In this document: positions 1 through 6,086 of the stretch, piece by piece
How positions within the stretch are numbered: the stretch's first letter is position 1
Layout: each line of letters begins with the position of its first letter
NCBI GenBank assembly: GCA_902493385.1
Contig: CABUPO010000014.1
Coordinates: 1-12,070 of the forward strand
DNA from: an uncultured Lachnospiraceae bacterium
GTDB lineage: Bacteria; Bacillota; Clostridia; Lachnospirales; Lachnospiraceae
Direction of reading: 5' to 3'
Length of the DNA: 12,070 bases
Notes under the pieces: generated by a model
What the model was told of the DNA's origin: nothing
Database searches by the model: none
The model's input: the letters and a program-made list of their open reading frames with translations, nothing else
Position numbers and translations under genes: made by a program

Positions 1-55
1 GTAGAGCACTCGGCTGTTAACCGAGTTGTTGCAGGTTCGAGCCCTGCTCGGGGAG
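1..55 (+). tRNA. tRNA-Asn (GTT), 3' part; 5' end cut by window edge
   Basis: The anticodon stem CTCGG/CCGAG encloses the loop CTGTTAA, whose anticodon GTT reads Asn codons. The T arm follows as GCAGG, loop TTCGAGC, CCTGC at 31-47. The 3' acceptor strand TCGGGGA (48-54) is followed by discriminator G55. The 5' acceptor strand and most of the D arm lie before the window; GTAGAGC at the edge is the end of the D arm. No CCA is encoded. The gene sits directly upstream of an unrecognised gene block, so its 3' end is a conceivable integration site, but I see no second copy of that end in the window. Confidence 0.95.
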
Positions 56-101
56 CTTTACAAGTTAAAGAATATATGGTAAGATGAATTGGTACGCGTC
101 A

Positions 102-107
102 TATAAT
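102..107 (+). promoter_or_regulatory. Candidate -10 element for the small-protein gene
   Basis: A perfect TATAAT lies 35 bases before the preferred ATG at 143. No convincing -35 is present at 16-18 bases upstream (the best is GTAAGA-like), and there is no TGn extension. The promoter is therefore only half supported. It could be activator-dependent, or the gene could be read from the tRNA-Asn promoter. Confidence 0.35.
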
Positions 108-142
108 ATAGATTGTAGTTATGGCGTATGGAGGTTTTTAGG

Positions 143-346
143 ATGAATGGAGTTTACACTGATATTCGTAACAGAGCTTTAAGGGATGAATATAAAGATA
201 ATTTAGTATCAGAAGAGAATTTACTTAATGATGAATCAGAATTTTTAAATTCAAGACCGGGGTCAGGACCATTAATTGGTATTGTTCCTATGACAGGTAA
301 AGGTATTGAGGCTGAAGTTGATGATTTAGATTTTGTGTATAATTAA
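143..346 (+). CDS. Unrecognised small acidic protein (67 residues)
   Basis: I do not recognise this protein. The frame is open from ATG 128, but I choose ATG 143 because GGAGG at 130-134 sits 8 bases before it, while ATG 128 overlaps that ribosome binding site and has none of its own. The protein is soluble-looking, with no signal peptide or membrane helix and no cysteine. A charged N-terminal half, probably helical and rich in Asp, Glu, Asn and Arg, leads to a Gly/Pro patch (RPGSGPLIGIVPMTGKG) and an acidic tail ending DDLDFVYN. The gene stands first in line with a membrane protein and an HExxH protein, so it could be a regulator, partner or substrate of them; that is inference from position only. 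It may be a real small gene or the leader of the downstream operon. Confidence 0.6.
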   Translation: MNGVYTDIRNRALRDEYKDNLVSEENLLNDESEFLNSRPGSGPLIGIVPMTGKGIEAEVDDLDFVYN

Positions 347-361
347 ATACAGGAGTTTTAG

Positions 362-396
362 AAGACGGGGTTTAATTTAATAGACGCCGTTTTTTT
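362..396 (+). terminator. Weak terminator-like hairpin with T run, abutting the next gene
   Basis: Bases 362-368 (AAGACGG) can pair with 387-393 (CCGTTTT), giving seven pairs including one G-U, around an 18-base loop. A run of seven T (390-396) begins at the end of the stem. The large loop makes it weak. It lies between the small gene and the membrane-protein gene and ends exactly where the GTG start candidate begins. It may partly end transcription, so that the downstream genes are expressed at a lower level, or it may act as an attenuator. Confidence 0.35.
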
Positions 397-1698
397 GTGA
401 TAAAATTTATGAACCTACAATCTGTGAAGCAAAAATATGTAAAAATGAAGAGTAATATTTTATTTATGATATTAAATGTGCTGAAAACGATATCGAGATA
501 TCAAATGTGGATTAATATTGGGGTATTGGTTATAGGAATTGTTTTTCAGTTTTGTTTTAATTCCTGTTTGATAGGATTTATAGGTAAAGCAAGATGTGAT
601 TACTTAATTGTGTTAATGTCCAATATGGCTTCTGTAATTGGGTTAAGTACGATAGTAGTATTTGGGTTTAATTTCAGTACATCAATTAGTAAATCATGGG
701 ATAAGAAAATTAATGAGCATGGTCTGATTGAAACACATGTATATAATTTCTTAGATATCAAAATAGGTTACTGGCAGCTGCCGTTAGTGTTATTATTATA
801 TTTATGTATAGCAATGCATATGTGTACTCTTTTTTATGTGCTGCTTATATATGATGCAGTATGCTTTATTGTACTGCTTATAAAGGGTTATGCTGTAGAA
901 AACGCAGGATATGATTATATTATTTATGATTATAATAAAAGCTTAGAAGGTAAAAAAGAAGCGACGCTTAAAAGTATTGTCATAAACTGCATACAGGATG
1001 ATGGACAGATTAAAAGGAAGGCTGTACAGACGTATCTTAAGTTATTTGATAAATATTTGCATAAGGATAATGGAAGCGGCTGTTTATCCTCTGAAAAATC
1101 TCAGTTAGATTCACTTGATAAATATTCCGTAATTCAATCGTTTGAAAAATTATACGACAGGATAAAAACACTTTTTGAAACAACAATGAATGATCCTGTT
1201 ATAAGCAGGGAAAACGGTTCGCGTTTACTGCTTTCTATAATCAGAGAATTTTGTATTCTTCGGGAAAATGAATTTAATAAATTAGAAATTCAGATTGAAT
1301 TAGCTGTGATGATTTGCTATGGACTCAATAAAAAAAATAATATAGATATAGACTATATATATAAGGGTTTGTTGGACTGGATAGATAAAAGCGCCAGCCT
1401 AAGATATTGTATCGCGACGGCCAGAATTGAATATTTATATGCTGTTGATAGTGGGTTTAAGAGGATAAAAGTTAATGAAAATCTTTTTTGTCTGTATGAT
1501 TATCAGGCGGATAATGTGGAGAATTATGCAGACGTAATATATACGCTATGGTATTTATGGTGTGATGAAGAAAAAAAGCTTACGCTTACATATTTGGATA
1601 AAGCAAGGGATTTTATACAGTTAAGCAAAATGCCAAAATATAGTTTGTCAGGAGCAGATAACAGTTTTTATAAAATTATTAAAGGATTAAGATACTGA
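397..1698 (+). CDS. Unrecognised membrane protein, four helices plus cytosolic tail
   Basis: I do not recognise the family. With the GTG start at 397 the protein has 433 residues. Hydrophobic segments at about 38-62, 69-93, 125-142 and 143-164 look like four membrane helices in two hairpins. The rest, about 170-433, is soluble, mixed charged and probably helical, with no catalytic motif I can see. The start is uncertain: GTG 397, ATG 409 and ATG 445 are in frame and none has a clear Shine-Dalgarno sequence, while a T run lies just upstream. The stop TGA (1696-1698) is 13 bases before the ATG of the 831-residue protein, and that gene's ribosome binding site overlaps this stop, so the two are probably translated from one message. 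A membrane anchor or effector working with the next protein is a reasonable guess, not a demonstrated role. The gene is visibly A+T-rich. Confidence 0.8.
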   Translation: MIKFMNLQSVKQKYVKMKSNILFMILNVLKTISRYQMWINIGVLVIGIVFQFCFNSCLIGFIGKARCDYLIVLMSNMASVIGLSTIVVFGFNFSTSISKSWDKKINEHGLIETHVYNFLDIKIGYWQLPLVLLLYLCIAMHMCTLFYVLLIYDAVCFIVLLIKGYAVENAGYDYIIYDYNKSLEGKKEATLKSIVINCIQDDGQIKRKAVQTYLKLFDKYLHKDNGSGCLSSEKSQLDSLDKYSVIQSFEKLYDRIKTLFETTMNDPVISRENGSRLLLSIIREFCILRENEFNKLEIQIELAVMICYGLNKKNNIDIDYIYKGLLDWIDKSASLRYCIATARIEYLYAVDSGFKRIKVNENLFCLYDYQADNVENYADVIYTLWYLWCDEEKKLTLTYLDKARDFIQLSKMPKYSLSGADNSFYKIIKGLRY

Positions 1699-1711
1699 GG
1701 GGAAAGAAGAA

Positions 1712-4207
1712 ATGAGCAAGTATAGTTCCGTTGTTCTTACATTATATAAAGGACGTTATAACAGTTCTGATGGCGTGGATAAGCAGTATAGGACTTTTGG
1801 CGAGTTTGATTACATAACAATATCTGACGTGCCGGTTATTAAAGATACAAATGCATTGGATTATCTTGGAATGTGGGAAAAAACAGAGAATATATCAAAC
1901 GAATTAGCTATAGGAGAGTCTTGCCATAATCTGTATGCGGTAAGGACTAGTACAGAGGAAGACGATGCTTTCTGGGATTGTGACAGTCCGTATTTATTCG
2001 TATCTTTATTACAGTTTAAACCGGATATTAACGGAAAGACGCAAGAGTATGTTGGAAAACTGACAGATTATTTTAAGGAAAAGTCCAAAAATAATACGGA
2101 ATTTAGGTTTGCAGTCTATTATTCTCTTGACTTGTGTGATTTTGTTATTTTTATCAAATCTGATTTGTATAAAACCGGAGCAGAGCAGATTCAGAGCTTT
2201 TCAAGTTCGTTTAGTACTGATGGAAGAAGCGACAGTTACTGTTATTCTATATGTGGAATTGATTTTAACAGGCTTGATTTGCTTAAGGATGAAATATTTG
2301 AAAAAATTATGGTTTGTTTTGTTGTAAAGGATATTGAAAAATATCAGGAGTGGTATCAGGAATTTTCAAAAATATTCCCGTTAATTGAATCAAAGGAAAT
2401 TGAAGAGCATAAACATTTTAATTATAACCGGCTTGGGAATGAAGACGTATGTATCAACATTATGGATTGTAATATCAAAAATGTTGTAACCCAGATGTGT
2501 AAAAATGGATGCCTGTCTATGGAAAATGACGTGCTGCAGGATGGTATTATGAAGCTTAGGATTCATTTTGATACAGAGCCTTATATCAATAAATTAGATA
2601 TACATAATAATGGAAAGCAGGAAGATAATAGTGATGGAAGTAGTTCATATAGTGATGGCAGTTCATATATTGATGATTATAAAGAAAAGGTTGGCGATTT
2701 GGCAAAACAACAGCTGTATCCCTTTGTAAATAAGGCGCTGATAGAAGTTTTAAAGTCTTGTAGTTACCAAAAAAATGAACATTTTGCAAAAGATGTGCAA
2801 AAGTGTATTCATAGCGCAATATATATGCTCTATGAAAAAATGAACGAATACTGTGAAGCTATGGCGGAAAGAAAATGGTCTAAGGTCAACCAAATAACGT
2901 ATAACGAGTCTGTTGTTATGGTTATTCAGGGAATTATGTCTATTGTAAACGGTTCGATGCATACTGACAGGATGTTTTTCCAGTCTCCGGGATTTAATGC
3001 GGTGTTATACGACATTCCTGTGAAGTTACTGGCTTTTTACAATTATTATGTGGAGTGTTTGGTGAACGCATTAAATGATAATGATAAAAAGGAGTTTTGT
3101 TATCTTTTAAGCCCGGACTTATATTTGTCTATTACAATAAGAAAATTGTTTGATATTAAGGACGAATATCCAATGAAAAGATTTCTGCTTGGTAAAATAC
3201 CGGTAAAGACTATTTTTGAGCCAAAACGGCTGATGCGCGAGCTGGCGCATGAAACGGCGCACTGCGTAGGCGATGGAATAAGGCTGCGTGAAAAAAGATG
3301 GCAGTATACAATTTCAATGCTCGCGGAGACTATGGCTACATGGATATTGTCGCATTCGGATGAAGATAGTGAGTCAGAAAATGTTTTAAATAACGTTTAT
3401 GCTAAAATGAAAGATGAAAAGAAGGAAAGAATGCATGAAGAATTAACTAGGGTGATTAAAAAATATATTTGGAATAATTCAGGCAAAAAAAATATCATGG
3501 AGGAATTTGACTATTATCAGGTAAAAACAGTTAAAGAATTTGAACATGCTATACATACGCTGCTTGATGAACAACCTCATTTATTGATAAAAATCATAGA
3601 CGATAAGGTAAAGGAAGCTTACAAAGGTTCAAACAGGGGAATGATTGAGTATTTTCAAGATGCGGCGGCATTGATTATGGTTATTAAGAAAAATATAGAA
3701 CAGCTGTTATTAGATGTGAATTTTATTGTTAAGTCTGTTCATACGTTGACTAATGAAAGCTTTGCTGATTTGGTTATGTGTGAAACGCTTGGAATAGAAA
3801 TGCAGGAATATGTAGAAATGGTTTATGCGAAGCATAAGGAAGATATAGAAGATAAGGAAGCAAATTTTTTAAATTCCAGTACCAATGCCATAGCTGAGAG
3901 GGTTGTTTCTGTTGTGAGGTGCTGCGGTTCAATAATTGGAGAGCTCAAATCTGATATAAATGAAGATGGTTATAAAAAATACCGTGCAAAATTAATGTGC
4001 TATTCGGGAGAATATCAGTGGCCGAAAGATGTGGAAAGAGCTTTGCCGGCAGCGGTAATAAGAATTAATATAAAATATCTTAAGGAGTGCAGGATAAAGA
4101 TACAGGAGCAAAAGTCAGAGCTTAAGGCAATAAGAGATATATATGAAAATGCCGTACATAAAGATATATTTAGCTCAATAACAACAATACTTAACTATTC
4201 AAGTTAA
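1712..4207 (+). CDS. Unrecognised 831-residue protein with HExxH metallopeptidase-like motif
   Basis: I cannot assign a family name. GAGGGGA at 1697-1703, eight bases before ATG 1712, supports the start. Residues 1-300 look like alternating strands and helices (for example FGEFDYITI near 29 and FAVYYSLDLCDFVIFIKS near 133), possibly one or two sensor-like alpha/beta modules. A Ser/Gly/Asp linker with a short repeat lies around 299-325. The remainder is mostly helical. Residues 513-517 read HETAH, the HExxH zinc-binding signature, preceded by an Arg-Glu-Leu-Ala helix; Glu539 in AETMATW, 22 residues after the second His, suits the third ligand of a gluzincin peptidase. This is motif evidence only; peptidase activity is inferred. 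There is no signal peptide or membrane helix, so it is probably cytosolic and may act with the membrane protein encoded just upstream. The C-terminal 300 residues are helical, Glu/Lys-rich and unassigned. Its stop overlaps that of nagB on the other strand. Confidence 0.85.
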   Translation: MSKYSSVVLTLYKGRYNSSDGVDKQYRTFGEFDYITISDVPVIKDTNALDYLGMWEKTENISNELAIGESCHNLYAVRTSTEEDDAFWDCDSPYLFVSLLQFKPDINGKTQEYVGKLTDYFKEKSKNNTEFRFAVYYSLDLCDFVIFIKSDLYKTGAEQIQSFSSSFSTDGRSDSYCYSICGIDFNRLDLLKDEIFEKIMVCFVVKDIEKYQEWYQEFSKIFPLIESKEIEEHKHFNYNRLGNEDVCINIMDCNIKNVVTQMCKNGCLSMENDVLQDGIMKLRIHFDTEPYINKLDIHNNGKQEDNSDGSSSYSDGSSYIDDYKEKVGDLAKQQLYPFVNKALIEVLKSCSYQKNEHFAKDVQKCIHSAIYMLYEKMNEYCEAMAERKWSKVNQITYNESVVMVIQGIMSIVNGSMHTDRMFFQSPGFNAVLYDIPVKLLAFYNYYVECLVNALNDNDKKEFCYLLSPDLYLSITIRKLFDIKDEYPMKRFLLGKIPVKTIFEPKRLMRELAHETAHCVGDGIRLREKRWQYTISMLAETMATWILSHSDEDSESENVLNNVYAKMKDEKKERMHEELTRVIKKYIWNNSGKKNIMEEFDYYQVKTVKEFEHAIHTLLDEQPHLLIKIIDDKVKEAYKGSNRGMIEYFQDAAALIMVIKKNIEQLLLDVNFIVKSVHTLTNESFADLVMCETLGIEMQEYVEMVYAKHKEDIEDKEANFLNSSTNAIAERVVSVVRCCGSIIGELKSDINEDGYKKYRAKLMCYSGEYQWPKDVERALPAAVIRINIKYLKECRIKIQEQKSELKAIRDIYENAVHKDIFSSITTILNYSS
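2630..2668 (+). repeat. Imperfect tandem repeat in a coding linker
   Basis: Two adjacent units, 21 bases at 2630-2650 and 18 bases at 2651-2668, both begin AGTGATGG and end GTTCATAT. They differ by one three-base unit and one substitution, keep the frame, and encode SDGSSSY then SDGSSY. They form a flexible linker between the N-terminal part of the 831-residue protein and its helical, HExxH-bearing part. Confidence 0.7.
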
Positions 4208-4911
4208 ATATCAGTAATAATTATAGTATCGGGATGCAGCTGAAGAATAGAAGCGGGAACGCAGGGGGTAATCGGTCCATAAAGAACAGCGTTCAGAATC
4301 TGTTCTTTATCTGCTCCGCTTACTAATAATACAATCTTTTTTGCCATTAGTATATTTTTAATGCCCATCGTGTATGCCTGACGGGGTACGTCTGATTTCT
4401 GCACAAAAAAACGTCTGTTTGCTTCGATAGTGCTTTCGGTAAGGTCTACGAGGCGTGTGCTGCATGAAAAGCTGTCATCAGGTTCATTAAAGCCTATATG
4501 ACCATTATGTCCAAGCCCCAGAAGCTGTAAATCTATTCCACCGGAATTTTTAATTATATTATCATATTCTCTGCATGCTTTTTCAGAATTATTTTCCAGT
4601 CCATCCGGGATATAAGTCTTAGACATATTAATGTTAATATGCTCAAACAAATGCTTATTCATAAAATAACGAAAGCTTTGTACATTGTCTGCCCCTAATC
4701 CTTTGTATTCGTCCAGATTGATTGAAGTAATGTCTGAAAAGTCCAAATAACCTTCTTTATACCATTTAATAAGCTGCTCATACGTTCCTGCAGGCGAAGA
4801 ACCGGTAGCCAGGCCAAGAACGCTGTCAGGCTTTGATATAATCTGGGCCGCAATGATAACGGCGGCTTTTTTGCTTAATTCCATGTAGTTTTTTGTTCGG
4901 CAGATAATCAT
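4204..4911 (-). CDS. nagB: Glucosamine-6-phosphate deaminase
   Basis: This cytosolic enzyme converts glucosamine 6-phosphate and water to fructose 6-phosphate and ammonia, feeding amino sugars into glycolysis. The 235-residue protein is near the usual length of Bacillus-type NagB (about 240) and lacks the longer C-terminus of the allosteric E. coli enzyme. The substrate phosphate loop is LGLATGSSPAGTYEQL at about 32-47. The LDEY motif gives catalytic Asp67, and GLGHNGHIGFNEP at 132-144 gives Asn136, His138 and Glu143, the Bacillus-type active-site pattern. AGAAGGGA just upstream of the ATG is a good ribosome binding site. The gene lies 108 bases downstream of the AraC-type gene on the same strand, so it may be cotranscribed or use its own promoter in that gap. 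Its stop overlaps the stop of the convergent 831-residue gene, with no room for a terminator between them. Confidence 0.95.
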   Translation of the reverse strand: MIICRTKNYMELSKKAAVIIAAQIISKPDSVLGLATGSSPAGTYEQLIKWYKEGYLDFSDITSINLDEYKGLGADNVQSFRYFMNKHLFEHININMSKTYIPDGLENNSEKACREYDNIIKNSGGIDLQLLGLGHNGHIGFNEPDDSFSCSTRLVDLTESTIEANRRFFVQKSDVPRQAYTMGIKNILMAKKIVLLVSGADKEQILNAVLYGPITPCVPASILQLHPDTIIITDI

Positions 4912-4949
4912 ACATGTATCCCTTCTGATAGATATTATGTATATTGTTT

Positions 4950-4955
4950 AGTATA
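4950..4955 (-). promoter_or_regulatory. Possible -10 element for nagB
   Basis: Read on the minus strand, TATACT lies about 38 bases before the nagB ATG. Seventeen bases further upstream there is only an A+T-rich stretch, not a recognisable -35. The 108-base gap after the AraC-type gene shows no convincing terminator either, so readthrough from that gene is equally possible. Confidence 0.25.
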
Positions 4956-5019
4956 ACGGTTCAGGGAAAAATTATTATTTAAAAGGCAGCCTGAATTTAC
5001 TGGGAATAAAAAGATTATA

Positions 5020-5892
5020 CTAAGCCATATATTTATGCATTACAGATTGCCTGTAATGTCCCGGCGGTATTCCGGTTTTCTTCTTGAAGCTTCTTATGAA
5101 ATTGGAATAGTCGTTAAAGCCTGACATCAGACATGCGTCGGATACATTTTTTCCGTCAATAAGCAGCTTTTTGGCACACTCGATTCTTTTGTCAAGTATA
5201 TATTCCCTTAAAGACAGCCCGGTATGCTTTTTAAATTCTGAGCTTATGTAGTTGGAGCTGTAGTTTATGGAGCCGCTTAGCTTTGCGAGAGTGAGCGTGG
5301 TATTAAGGTTTGCGTCAATATATTTCATTGTTTCAATTACAATGCGCGGCATAATATTATCGTATTTTTTGGCTTTGGATATGTCAAAAAGTCTGTTTGT
5401 GAATAGCAGAAGCTCCATGAATATGCACAGACACATGAGCTCGCTGCCGTATTCGCCTGATTCCCGGATATGAATGTATTTGTCTGTAATGCGTATAAAT
5501 TCTTTCAGATTATATGATGACAGACGGATAATACCGCTGTTGTCATGTGACCTTAAGTTAAAACAGCCGACGAGGTCAGTTTGTTCTGATGAAAGATTCT
5601 TTAGTATATTTTCTGAAAAGTATATACCGATTCGTTCATAAGGAGTATTGTCTGTTACAATACTTCTATGGAATTTATCCGGTTCTATTATAATAAAATC
5701 CCCCGGCGAGAACGTATAACAGTTCTGCTCTATATACATCCTGGTGCTTCCTCTTATAAACAGGTAAATTTCATATACGTCATGCCTGTGGTAAGCAGGG
5801 TTATCCCCTGTAAAAATATTGGTTGTCGTCCTGTGATAACAGGTAACTTCTGTAAGCAAATTACATATGTCGCCCATATATGTACTGCTCAT
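5020..5892 (-). CDS. AraC-family transcriptional regulator with N-terminal cupin
   Basis: A 290-residue DNA-binding regulator. Residues about 34-95 (from YHRHDVYEIYLFIRG to the PGDFIIIEPDKFHR turn) are the cupin-type sugar-sensing domain typical of AraC regulators of carbohydrate genes. Residues about 191-282 carry the two helix-turn-helix units, with AKLSGSINYSSNYISSEFKK as the first and SGFNDYSNFIRSFKKKTG, the conserved AraC signature, as the second, ending in IPPGHYRQ. GAAAGGA eight bases upstream supports the start. The gene is divergent from the GH115 gene across 194 bases, so the likely target is that enzyme and the ligand a plant-glycan fragment; this is inferred from position. nagB follows on the same strand but is not an obvious functional partner. 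Confidence 0.93.
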   Translation of the reverse strand: MSSTYMGDICNLLTEVTCYHRTTTNIFTGDNPAYHRHDVYEIYLFIRGSTRMYIEQNCYTFSPGDFIIIEPDKFHRSIVTDNTPYERIGIYFSENILKNLSSEQTDLVGCFNLRSHDNSGIIRLSSYNLKEFIRITDKYIHIRESGEYGSELMCLCIFMELLLFTNRLFDISKAKKYDNIMPRIVIETMKYIDANLNTTLTLAKLSGSINYSSNYISSEFKKHTGLSLREYILDKRIECAKKLLIDGKNVSDACLMSGFNDYSNFIRSFKKKTGIPPGHYRQSVMHKYMA

Positions 5893-5957
5893 AAGAATAG
5901 TCCTTTCTCATTAAAAAATTGTATGTTCGCGCAATATTTACTGGTATATATGCAATG

Positions 5958-5987
5958 ATTATATCATGAAAACATAATATAATTCAA
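5958..5987 (-). promoter_or_regulatory. Sigma-A-type promoter of the AraC-family gene
   Basis: On the minus strand TTGAAT (+ coordinates 5982-5987) is separated by 18 bases from a perfect TATAAT (5958-5963). It lies about 65 bases upstream of the AraC start, leaving a short 5' leader. It is the best promoter in the divergent region. Confidence 0.65.
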
Positions 5988-6002
5988 GTAGTGGGGCAGC
6001 AG

Positions 6003-6031
6003 CTGATTTTTTATATCAATGCATGTATATT
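6003..6031 (+). promoter_or_regulatory. Weak candidate promoter of the GH115 gene
   Basis: CTGATT (6003-6008), 17 bases, then TATATT (6026-6031), about 55 bases before the ATG. The -35 matches consensus at only three of six positions, as expected of an activator-dependent promoter, and the divergent AraC-type protein is the natural candidate activator. The copies of GTATGTTCG at 5921-5929 and 6050-6058 flank this region. Nothing else stands out in the 194-base intergenic region. Confidence 0.35.
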
Positions 6032-6086
6032 TTTATGAAAAATTTGGGCGTATGTTCGGAAAATATAAGAGAAAGGAAGATGTAAG

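Noticed and set aside
31..55. tRNA-Asn 3' end as an attachment site with a downstream duplicate
   Set aside because: I looked for a second copy of the T arm and acceptor end in the window; only other tRNAs with their own T arms resemble it, so no att pair is supported.
128..145. ATG 128 as start of the small protein
   Set aside because: It overlaps the GGAGG that serves ATG 143 and has no ribosome binding site of its own.
5668..5958. 96-residue plus-strand frame opposite the AraC-type gene
   Set aside because: It lies mainly antisense to the conserved cupin domain and has no ribosome binding site.
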